NCBI GenBank assembly: GCA_019155185.1 | Contig: CM032806.1 | Location: 124,001-188,000, forward strand | Source of the DNA: Beaufortia kweichowensis | Taxonomy: Eukaryota > Chordata > Actinopteri > Cypriniformes > Gastromyzontidae | Direction of reading: 5' to 3' | Length of the DNA stretch: 64,000 nt | Part shown: in pieces, positions 13,658 to 24,399 of the stretch | Position numbering within the stretch: position 1 is the stretch's first letter | Layout: every line of letters begins with the position of its first letter | The notes under the pieces: generated by a model | Told to the model about the DNA's origin: nothing | Seen by the model: only the letters and a program-made list of their open reading frames with translations | Databases searched by the model: none | Program-made: the position numbers and the translations under genes

Positions 13658-16600
13658 TCACAGTTTAGCATAATCCTTCAGTATCGCCTCCAGCTTCTGG
13701 CTCAACATTATATTTCCTCTGACCTTCAGCTTGCCAGCAAAAAACGCCTTCAGAGAAAGAAACATGCGTTAAAGAGAATTCATGCTTTAGCTCATGTGTG
13801 TGAGATATTCTGGTACCTTCTGAGGGTTTATTTTCCCCTGCACCACATCCATTAAGACCTCATCCGACACAGTGAAGGTCACGTCACTTTTTCCTCCGTA
13901 TTCTCCTCTGTGAAGATCTCCACGTCCTGACTTCAGATCGATAGCTGAAAGGAATTAAAGATCAAATCTGAACTGCTTTTCATTCATGTTTCATATATTC
14001 AGAATGTGATTTTCATGATGTCAGGTTCTGTTAGGCTTCAGATTGTAAGATGTATTAGAATTCATGTTTCTCTCTTTATGCTGTCGTGTTTCTGACACTT
14101 GTGTGTTTGTGTTGTTTAAATCTCGACTCACTCCACTGCCTGATGGTTCTTCCATCTTTAGTGATTTCCCATCCAAAAACAGCATTAACCTTCTTCACCA
14201 GCTCAGCGCCGACATCTTTGATCCTGCGTCCGATCTCGGCAAACACCAGATCACTTTGAAGCTGTTCCGGCTACGTGAACGCAAACATTTTCATATATAA
14301 TATATATATATATATATACACATATATAAGAGTGTAAATGTCTTTATTATACGTGTATGATAACAGAACGGTGTTAATGTGAACCTGCCTCTGGCGGACC
14401 GCGGCTGACCGATGAGCCTGTGACGGCGTGCAAATCGATGTACGCTCCTGACAGCACAATGCCTCCTGTTTCCTTGACCTAGAAAGCCAGAAAAAAATCT
14501 CATCATCAGGATTTAAACCCTGCGCTGTTATCACAATCACCCCACGGCTATTCAAATACAGAGCAGAACTACCCCAGCGGCGTTCTGAGAGATTCCTCAC
14601 CTTACACTGAATGTGAATTCTGTTTCCATCTTTCCACATTTCAGTCTGCAGAGCCTGTCCCGGATACACGGGCTTCACAAACCGGACCTGCGTGACAACA
14701 GACAGAAGGTGATTATTATAGGATAGATGTAATTGTGGAGTTTCTGCATCCAGGCTTTACCTTGATGGACTTGAATATAGAAACGTCATTTCCCGCGTAC
14801 TGCTTCAGAACGTGCCGGGCGGCGAAGCCAAGTGAACAGAGGCCATGAAGAATGGGAGATTTAAACCCTGTGAGCAATTTCACAATCACTGGTAAACCAA
14901 AACAACAGAAAACAAGAGAGCGAAGGAAACTGCGGGATGTCTCGTACCGCCCATAGCAGCGAAACTGGGGTCGATGTGAAGCGGATTCCAGTCTCCACTC
15001 AGTCTGTACAGCGCTGCCTGAACACAACACTCACTTTACACTTATTCAACAGATTCATCAAGCACAACTGTGTATTATATAATGACAAAACCATCATCCT
15101 ATCATGAGCTTCTAGTACTTGGTCTTTAGATGTTTGGTCTACAATCACGGCATCTGGAGGTCTGTTTGGAGGCGAAACGGTAACCTGAAATAAATTGGGA
15201 ACATCTGGTGTAAATGAGCAGCTGTGAAAACAGTTGAGATGAAGAGGTCGAATAAGAGAATTCACCACAGTTTTATCTGACATCCGTTTCCCCCCGAATC
15301 CTCCGGCTCCAACGATAAACACTGAGAACTGATTGTAACACACCAGCTCCTGTCCGCTGTATGTGTGAACTGTCACGACAGCAGCACGTCTTTAATAACA
15401 CCGAACACTGATGCATTATTCTTTATATTGTCTGCTGAATAAAACTCACCGTCCAGCAGAACAATCATGCCTGATCCTTTATCCAAAACATCAGCTACTT
15501 TAGCCTTTGACGTCAGAGTTCCTGTGAAAACATCAAGCTGTTAAACAGAGCGATGTGATCTGATGAGTGACTGTGTTCAGATCTTCACCTGAGGTGGGCA
15601 GAGGTTTATACAGCTCCAGATACTGTTCCCCATGCAGCAACTGCACAATAAATGAGCATTACACATGAAAAAAAATGCTCAGAAAAAACTTTCGTATTAT
15701 CGGCCGATTGTAGCGAGTCTCTCACCCTGGTGAGATCGATGTCGAGTCCTGGGACGCCGCTCAGTCCCACCATGGCGCTCTGGGCCGGGATCACTCCAAA
15801 CGTGGGCAGACAGCTGAAGTCCTCGTGACCCTCGTAGAGGAATTTAAGATGATCCGGGTCTTTAGTGGTCATGCCCACCCCCAGAGCATACAGGATAGTG
15901 TTCATGTGTGTGTATGTGAAGCTCATCTCTGCGAGAGATCGTCCAACAGCATCGGACTGTAAAAACAGCACACGGCGTTTGAGTGATTCAGAGCTCCTGA
16001 CGGTTATTGTGTGCGTGTGTTTATAATGTGCTCACAGGATTAATCTGGCCCGCAGCGCTGGTGGGATTGACTTTAACTCCATCTTCAGTGTCGACTTTCG
16101 AGAGAACATCCACTAGCGTGTGCAGTGACTCTGTGTTAACACTCAGTGTTATTCACTTGATCTTAATAAACATTCATGTACACTAAAAGCAAAGAAGCTC
16201 AGAGACTTTCATCTTTTACTGCATGTAATTTGGTTTAATAATGAGAGACGAGTGTGAGTGGCTTGTTACCCTGAATGTTTGCTGGTTTGGTGGCATCAGT
16301 GAAGTCACAGATTTCATTCCACGTGTCTCTTACGGCCTCTGGTGTCATGCTGTGATTATTTTGCCGTGCGATTCGGCCCAGACTCCTCTCCCACCGCACT
16401 ACATACAGTAATAATATTATATAACATGTCATTGCTGTAAAACTCTCCATCACATTTCTAGGGCGTCGGTTACTAGTCAAAAGTTTTAGAACACATGTTA
16501 TAACTTTTCCCCACAGAGATCAGACTTACATTTACCAATCCAACCAGCTCCAACCTAAAGAAAGACAAACAGCAAATAAATATCATAGACAGTTGAAATA

Positions 16601-18607
16601 ATCTGAATAAAGAAATAAAGCGGTCCGCACCTCAAACAGACTCCCGTTCTCCTCACAGTCATCATGGCACAACCAGACGACGAGCGGAGCCACGTATTCA
16701 GCTTTCAATGACTCCACGAGATCTGAACACGAGAGCACAGCGTCAATTTACAGCTCAATATCATAAACTGCAACTACAGGTCTCGTGCGTGTTCTTTTTA
16801 AAAGGGTACGTTTAGCATTCTGCTGAAGATTCATGACCTGGAGGCATGACGGTCTGCGTGAGGCGAGATCCTGCGGTCGGGGCGATGGTGTTACAGTGGA
16901 TGTTGTATTTCTGGCCCTCGATGGCCAGCGTGTTCGCCAGACCCAGTAAACCCAGCTTAGCTGCGCTGTAGTTCGCCTGTCCGAAGTTGCCGTAGATACC
17001 GGCCGCTGATGATGTCATGATGATTCTGTAAGCACACACCGTACCAATTGGTCGACAAGAACCCAGTGTGAACTGACATCCTCATCATGACAGGATAAAG
17101 TACAGCAGAGATGAAACGGTCCAATCAGGATTTACAGCTTTAAGACGGTACAGACTGACTGAACGGTACCTGCCAAACTTCTGCTTCTTCATGTGATCCC
17201 AGGCAGCTCGTGTGACCAGGAAAGAGCCTCTCAGATGAACCCGATGAATCAGATCTGAAGAAGGAAATGCTCACGTGACATCAGCGTTGACATCATCACA
17301 CGTATGATGCTGCTCTGCTTTACTGTACGTACCCCAATCCAGATCACTGGTTCTGCCAAACGACCGATCACGCAGAATCCTTCACAAAACACAAGACGTA
17401 AAACCAGTTAGTCTTATTCCCTCAGATCCCCTCTGACATCATCAGATGACATTCAGAACTTACCCGGCGTTGTTAATCACAATGTCTAGAAGAAAACAAA
17501 ACCATCTTTACTGCTGTGTTTAACATCATCATCAATAAGTAATATGATTCATTCAATAACAGCACCTATTCGCCCAAATGCATCCAATGCCGCCTGAATG
17601 AGCTTCTCACCCTCTTCCACAGAATCTGTAAGATAATGTACATGAAGAATACATGCGTGTGCAATGAAAATCATCTATTATAAAGCACAGCAGAGATCAG
17701 TTTGTTTCATGTGCTCTAGGTCACGATGACGTCACACACTGTAGTTGGCCACAGCTTTTCCTCCTCGAGCTTTAATCTCCTCCACCACTCGATCAGCAGC
17801 TGCGGAGCTCCTGCCACCTCCTTTAATGTCTCCTCCCAGATCATTGACTGTGTCAAACACAAACTACAGTCTGACAACAGCACACGTACATTAATCAGCG
17901 GAAAACTCTGTGTTGTTTATCTCACCGATGACAGATGCACCTCTCTCACCGAACGCCAGTGCGTATTCCCTCCCCAAACCTGCAACACACACAAACACAT
18001 GTAAACCTGCAACACACACAAACACATTTAAACCTGCAACACACACAAACACATTTAAACCTGCAACACACACAAACACATGTAAACCTGCAACACACAC
18101 AAACACATGTAAACGTGCATAACACACACAAACATATATCGGGACACTGGAACAATGTTAACGTGATGATAAGTGTGTAAAGTTTGATATGGGTTATCAT
18201 GTCACTCATGTGATCTTTGTACTTTGATCTGTCTGACAGAGCAGCAGCACATTTAGGTTATTTTACTTTATTAATATTATTAATATTTATTAGTATAATG
18301 ACATGATGAGTAAAAGGGCATCCAAAAACATATATATAAGAAGAACCAAATAACAATAACATGATGCATGTAATACATGTGGCGCTCAAGGCTGCACTAC
18401 TATAGTATATACATAAACCTGTACATTCATATACAAATACATTTTAATAATGTCATCTTAACAAACTACAACCACAGAAGCTGATCGAGTTTAAACGTGT
18501 GTGTTCATGAGTTTATATTCAGATTGATTGACAGTGTTAATAGATGTAAACTGACCTCCACCGGCTCCCGTCACGAGCACAACTCTCCCGTCAAACATCA
18601 AAGACAT
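13658..18607 (-). CDS. hsd17b4: Peroxisomal multifunctional enzyme type 2 (17-beta-hydroxysteroid dehydrogenase 4)
   Basis: Catalyses the hydratase and 3-hydroxyacyl-CoA dehydrogenase steps of peroxisomal beta-oxidation. 24 exons on the minus strand: 18607-18556, 17979-17926, 17847-17740, 17625-17566, 17485-17464, 17379-17333, 17254-17170, 17025-16838, 16722-16631, 16554-16530, 16398-16270, 16130-16036, 15956-15726, 15640-15589, 15521-15450, 15369-15266, 15184-15119, 15017-14948, 14867-14761, 14687-14601, 14478-14385, 14270-14132, 13944-13817, 13747-13658. Domains in order: SDR dehydrogenase with the TGxxxGxG NAD loop split by intron 1 and active-site YSAAK in exon 8; MaoC-like hydratase 2 with GDWNPLHIDP across exon 18; SCP2-like domain; C-terminal AKL, a peroxisome PTS1 signal. 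About 731 residues, against 736 in human. The exon sum is 2,197 nt, one more than a multiple of three. The excess falls at the exon 21/22 junction, where any AG acceptor near 14270 gives the wrong phase. Confidence 0.93.
17976..18137 (-). repeat. 27-bp minisatellite repeating the intron 1 acceptor of hsd17b4
   Basis: Five near-identical 27-bp units plus one decayed unit. On the minus strand each unit contains TGTGTGTTGCAG followed by GTTT, which is the real 3' splice site of exon 2 (AG at 17981-17980) and its first exon bases. Copies of the acceptor AG lie at about 18007, 18034, 18061 and 18088. The sixth, near 18115, has lost the match. Because the unit is 27 bp, the minus-strand frame stays open through the array. 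Confidence 0.92.
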
Positions 18608-18760
18608 CTTTACATTCAACAGATATTTATTCTCATATAGATCACGATCACACGATTCGTGTAAAACTCCTCGAGTCCCGTGAAAACACTCCACTGTGAC
18701 TTTTACCCCACTTCCGTTATCGGGGTCATGACGTCAAGCCGCAGTAGCCAATCAGACCCG
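18556..18760 (-). promoter_or_regulatory. Likely hsd17b4 promoter
   Basis: Just upstream of the hsd17b4 start are an ETS-type core (ACTTCCG near 18710-18716), a full palindromic CRE (TGACGTCA, 18729-18736) and a CCAAT box (AGCCAATCAG around 18746-18755). This mix fits a TATA-less housekeeping promoter. Motifs are read directly; binding is inferred. Confidence 0.5.
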
Positions 18761-19045
18761 CGTATCTTTAAACTGCAGTTTTACTGTGTGTTGCCGTTTT
18801 ACAAATAAAACAAAACACACCAATAAAAGCATGAAAACAACAGCTCAAGCTCAGATAACAAACATTACACACAACACAAGAGTCCTTTGGGTCAGTGCGA
18901 GGGTTTAAAATCATGAAGTCCTGGAAGAGTTCGACACAGCTCTTAATCAAACTCATCATTCATCAACACATATGATTTATTTAGGGTTTAAGATGTTATA
19001 AACATGCTTGTAATTACATTGTTAAATATTAGATCTCTAAATAAT

Positions 19046-19260
19046 ATATATATATATATATAGATTCATTAATGGAGTTTGGGTTCAGTGTTGGAGTGCT
19101 CTATAGGAGACTGAGCTGATATTAGATATGAGTTATTAAATGATCTTTTATATTTTCCTGCTTGTCATTGTGTTTATTCTGCTGTAAAGCTGCTTTGAAA
19201 CAGTGTTATATTGTTAAAGCGCTATACAAATAAACTTCAACTTGAACTTGAACATTAAAA
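19046..19260 (+). repeat. Dispersed fish repeat, copy A
   Basis: Starts at a short TA run and includes a stretch (CATTAATGGAGTTTGGGTTC) seen again at 20390. It ends in a CTTGAACTTGAAC-type tail preceded by GCGCTATACAAATAAA, typical of abundant cyprinid repeats. Family not identified. Confidence 0.55.
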
Positions 19261-19699
19261 TCAATTAAATAGCAATACATTATTAAATAAAATATTTGTA
19301 TAAAAACTGGTTGAATATATTTATCATAGTGGGCGGGGCTATAGCCGTCAGGCCCGTTTATTGGCTATACCGACAACTGAACTCATTCTCTAAACATGAT
19401 GACATTTAAACACACATGATATGGACGAGATAGCAGATGTGTTACTCTTGTGTGTAAGTGTTTCTGTCACACACACATCAGTAGGTATATACTTGTGTAT
19501 ATCATGTAAAGTAAATGTGTTTGACCAGCTCGAGACTGCACACAGCAGTGATGTTGATGTAAATCATATGTGTGTGTGTGGGGGGGGGATTGAATGAATC
19601 ATATCTAATCATCTTTATTATGTCAAGATTATGAGATTATGAGTGTTTGCGGCGCTTTCATCTCATGTAACATTCAAACACTGTAACATTGCGCTCGTG

Positions 19700-19720
19700 C
19701 ACCAGCGCGCATGCGCGAAT
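19700..19720. promoter_or_regulatory. NRF1-type palindrome upstream of prr16
   Basis: The sequence GCGCATGCGC at 19707-19716 is a perfect NRF1-type palindrome in a CpG-rich stretch about 140 bp before the prr16 start codon. It is probably part of the prr16 core promoter. Confidence 0.45.
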
Positions 19721-19856
19721 TCAGCGGGACCCGCTGCATCTTAAAGAAAACATGCGAACATGAACATGTGTGATGGACACGAGAGAAAACACGAGCCATC
19801 CGTCATACACATGAGAGGACAAACGACACAGCCGTGATCCCGCTCCGGTTCGGAGG

Positions 19857-20343
19857 ATGTCGGGCGCGGACGGAGCCGTAGATAAAGTTCAAGTCAAGCG
19901 ACAGATCAGGAGCATCGTCAAGGATCTGGAAAACATCTTAGGAGACCTCAAAGATGTAGCGAAGGAACTCAAAGAGGTGTGTGTGTGTCAGAATGACGGT
20001 CGGTGATGATGATGTGTGTTGTGTGTGTCATACAGTCATCATGCAGTCATGGTCATGTCCACTGAGGCCTTCATGTAAACATCTACAGTCATCATCATCA
20101 TCTGAAAGTGTGTTTGAGCTCAAGTCTGATGTGAGTGTTCCAGATTTCTGATTTCTGTTATACACAATAATTCATTTATGATGTTATAGCTGAACTATGC
20201 CTCATTGTCATCACCGGTTAAACAATCCTTTACTGTATAATATTGCCACCCAGTTTAACATAAACATGAATTAATTGTATCACAACATGTCAGAGGAGAA
20301 ATGACCCTCCAGGTGAGTTTGGGTTCTCTCAAGGGTTTTTTCT

Positions 20344-20378
<35 letters not shown>

Positions 20379-21215
20379 TGCATTAATGGAGTTTGGGTTC
20401 AGTGTTAGAGTGTCACTAGGAGACAGCATCAGAGATGTTTAATGTCTATCAGATGTGCTGCATTTACACCTGAAAAGACATTCAGATTTAATGTATTAAG
20501 ATCATCTGACGTTTGACGCTGTTTTCTGCTCATAGGTGGTTCATGATATTGACTGTCTGACATCAGACCTTCATCTGGAGGAGGGGATGATGGACAGCTC
20601 TCGAACAGACACACTCAACAGCAGTTCCACCACCTCCAGCATGGACAGGATTAAAGTCTACCCGGAGGAGATGCTCTTCAGACCTTCATCTGTGTCCTCT
20701 GCCATTCTCACAGTTCTAAAGAGACGAAACCTGCCCCTGCCTCGGCCCGTTCCACCCCGTCCAGAGCCGAGGATCACGCCGGTGACACGTCTTCATCGAT
20801 ACGACCCGCTGCCAACGGTATGCTGCCGGGAAACGGCGCTTTCCCCACAAACCCGCCGAGACGAGACTCGTGTCACGGCCCCAAAAGCTCAGGGACTGTG
20901 GCGGCTTCTCTTCCGAGACACGCCAAGACACGCTGTTCTCAGACCACGAGAGAACGAGTCCGCTTCAGCGAGAAGGTCCAATATCACGGCTACTGTCCCG
21001 ACTGTGACCTGCAGTATGACATGCACAATACGGATTTGCACCTACACACAGAAGTGATAGATGTCAAGCAGAGTCCGAGTCATCTGTGTTCATCTTCGGC
21101 ACCAGCTCAAAGCCTCATGGAGAACGGCACCCTTGCTTTCACCCCGCTGACGGCCCATCCCGCGCAGAAACCACACAAAACCATCCTGCGCAAGTCCACC
21201 AGCACTACCGTCTGA
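19857..21215 (+). CDS. prr16: Protein Largen (proline-rich 16)
   Basis: Largen raises cell size by promoting translation of selected mRNAs (family knowledge). Exon 1 is 19857-19976, starting MSGADGAVDKV and ending GDLKDVAKELKE. Exon 2 is 20536-21215, opening VVHDIDCLTSDLHLEE. The proline-rich middle (LPLPRPVPPRPEP), the conserved ERVRFSEKVQYHGYCPDCD block and the terminus KTILRKSTSTTV all match the family. Predicted length is about 266 residues, against about 304 in human. Exon 2 does not read through: the N-terminal part is in the frame of 20536, while the C-terminal part from about AANGMLPGN (20810 on) is one base out. The switch lies between about 20778 and 20812. The only intron is 559 bp, far shorter than in mammals. 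Confidence 0.85.
20290..20430 (+). repeat. Dispersed fish repeat, copy B, in the prr16 intron
   Basis: Contains CTCAAGGGTTTTTTCTCC, a TA microsatellite (about 20347-20377) and the same CATTAATGGAGTTTGGGTTC stretch as the copy at 19065. A related piece in antisense appears near 41885-41960. Confidence 0.5.
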
Positions 21216-24200
21216 GGTTTGACACTGTGTTTAGTTCTCTGCAGGTCCCTTTCATTTCAAGAGCTGCACCTGAAGACCTGCTCGTGAGGTTTTAATGGAG
21301 AAACAGGAGAACCGCAGACGGACAGGACAGACAGAAGCTCTTCAGGTCACATCACAGGAGATGTTGAACGGTAAGTGCTTTCAAAATGGGTCAGAAGAAC
21401 AAACGTAACATTATACAGTCACGTGAACTTCAGGGGAATAGAAAGTGCTCATAATCTCATGTCTCTTGGACTTTTGTAGGATTGCTCCTAATAACTGTTG
21501 CTGTGTCTGTTTTACTTTTGATTGAAAGATGAACTAAACTATTTCCCTTTGCACAAATAAAACCTGTGGCTTCATTTTCTGCCCCAAAAAATCAGTTACA
21601 ATTCTTATGAAGGTGGAGAGTGAAATGTGCACATTTGATAGATTCATTTTATTTTAATACAAGATTTAAATGTGTCTAAATGTGTTAAAGTTTCAAATGT
21701 TTATCTCTCATTGATTTAAACGGTTTTAGGAATGAAATCATGAATGTTTTTCATGTGTTTCTCTGCAGATCTTACCATGAGCCTCTGTGACAGTCAATGA
21801 ATGCAGGACATCTGAAGCTGGAAAATCATAATTCATATTTCCTCAACAGAGAGATTCATCCTATATTTGATATAATTATAAGTTTATCATGAACCTTTAT
21901 GAATTAATCAGGACTCTTCTCATGTGGGGTGGTAGAGCTGTTATTAATATTGCTGCTATCAACATAAACCAAACATTAGAAATACTGTACATCAAAACAT
22001 TTATTCACTTGAACTGTGTAAAACAGTGTAAATGAGATGAAATATCCAGTGCTGAGCGCTGCCAAGACAAACTCTTTACTTCTCAATCACTATAACACAA
22101 TTTCATGTTTGTAAACACATTATATGTCTTTGTAAAGAAAGCATATAAAGAATTTATAAAGAGCATATTTTTGATATTTTATGGGATGATTTTTGAAAAG
22201 ACAGTATACAATGACAAATGTATTTATGTACCAATTAAAAACATGAAATGACCTGCAGCCACACATGCCTGTGTTTTATAACCATCCAGCTGTGTTATTG
22301 TCATGTCTTTAAAACAGACACTGTTCAGAAAATCAGTTTTCAAAATATTCCTTATTTTTTTATCGTTTTTACAGTGAATGATATTAAAAGATCAGAAATT
22401 AAATATTTCAGTGTTTAAAACGGACAAAATCGGACAAGATCAGATTGTTTTATGGTCTGTCACTGAAAAAACTGAATAAGAGGAATTCATCAAAAACAGC
22501 CCAAATATTATTAATTGAATGATAGTTGGATTGTTTTTAGGGGATTTAGTCATTTTTATCTGGATGTGTTCTTTAGCGAAGGAAAAGAAAATGACTGAAA
22601 TCATAATACGTTTCATTTAGTGATGCAAAAGTGATGTCATCTGATGATGTCACTGTGTGTAACAGTAAGTCTGCTGCTGAAGCACTATTAATATAGTTAA
22701 AAGTAATTTGATCAAATCCTCAATATTACATTCATGTTCGTTCTCTGCATTTGCTTCATGTTTGAGCAAGCAGGGTTATGGGATTCTGCCATGTCACCTT
22801 TACAGTGAGCGATACAGTAAGAGCAGGTGGAGCTGATGTTTACAGCAAACAACACAATAAAAGATTGATTATTATTGTACACATCATTTAGTCAACACAC
22901 ACACACACACTGCTGTCTGAACTGAACTCAAACATTTACAGCATATACACACATGATACATGCATGCGTATATACTGTACTGTAGACCGTTGGTTGTCAT
23001 GTTGATTTAAAGTGCACTGGGGGCAGCAGTTATGTTTTTATAGTCGGTGATCAAGTGGCTCCTCGTTTTTAAGACGTTGGTCTCCCTGCAGAGTCTTTCC
23101 TCATTATGCTGCAGAATAAAGTGTTGCAGATGCACATCTGCATCTCATCCAGACCTGCTGCTCTTTATATTCTTACAGCACACTTAAACACTTTCACTTT
23201 GATCTTAATCACAGCTTAAAAGTGTCTCGGTCAGGGAATTCTCACTTTTCTCCTGAGCTATAGTGAAACAATCCACCATGTTGTGCATGCTGTGTGTGGA
23301 CCAAATGTCCTCGTAAAGATAGCAATACCAGTAGTTTTTGACCTTGTGTGGACATGTTATTTTGGTCCCCATGAGCAAAACAGTTTATAAATCACACTAA
23401 ATGATGTTTATGTTGAAAAGGTTCGGTTTAGGAATATAGGATGAGGATGCCCAGCACTGAAGCTTTAGTGTTCATGTTTGCGACACGTCAGTGCTGATGT
23501 GGTTGTGTGTGTCGTCCCGCTGTGCTGCTCTGGGCCACATGTAGCGTGTCAAGAGCTTTTTATTTGAGTTTAATGGGGAAAGGTGAGCTGCACACCTATA
23601 ATAGGACACCCTTAAAAAACCTCATAAAGAGTCTTCAGCAAACAGCTGGACAGCACGTTCAGCTGTTCATTAACCACAAAACTTTCAGTTTCAGCTTTAA
23701 ATCTAGATCATGTTCATCTGTCCTTCTGAAACCCACCAGAACATCAAGACCTGTATGACAATAATGTGACGTGACTAACAATGTACCACAGAAGAGATAT
23801 AAATCTTACTGTCTTGATATCAATTCATTTATTCACCAACTGGTTTATAATATTTTTAATATTTAAAAAAAACATATAACTAATATTGGGATTTTTTTAG
23901 AATGACACATTGATTAAATGGTGTTCTGTTGTGGTATAATAAAACAATATATTATTGAACAGCAGGTAACATGATGAGCAAACACTATTTGTGTAAAAAT
24001 AAAGTAATACATCATTTGTATGGAGCAATTAGCAGTGTTATTTCTCCCCGTATCACAATGTGTTTGTATACACACACACACACGACAAAGTGTGTATATG
24101 TGTGATGATGTGTGTTAATATAGACGTGTTTTATACATTCTTCACTTATTCTCTCTTACACAAACAGTTCAGATCATCTGTATCTCTCAGTAGATTATAA

Positions 24201-24399
24201 CAGTTATTCACATTATATATATATATATATTATATAGAGAGTAATCTACACATTACTGTAGAAAATGAAAGAGTGTGACCCACAGAGCAACTTTACAGCC
24301 TCCCGTGGGCCACAAGAAGAGTCCCTCCTCACCCACTGATCACACTAACACCAGACTCTCACACATCACACGCGACTCGCTGCGGCTTTTCTGGGGATT
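21216..24399 (+). other. prr16 3' UTR and prr16-lox intergenic region
   Basis: AATAAA at 21556-21561 can end prr16. A possible 3'-UTR intron runs from a GTAAGT-type donor at about 21371 to TCTCTGCAG near 21770. A dispersed fish repeat with GGTCCCCATGAG lies at about 23275-23450; a related copy is at 33640-33800. A TA run at 24213-24230 precedes the lox start. No coding exon was recognised. Confidence 0.4.

Noticed and set aside
17891..18127. Small repeat protein on the minus strand
   Set aside because: It is the hsd17b4 intron 1 minisatellite joined to exon 2.
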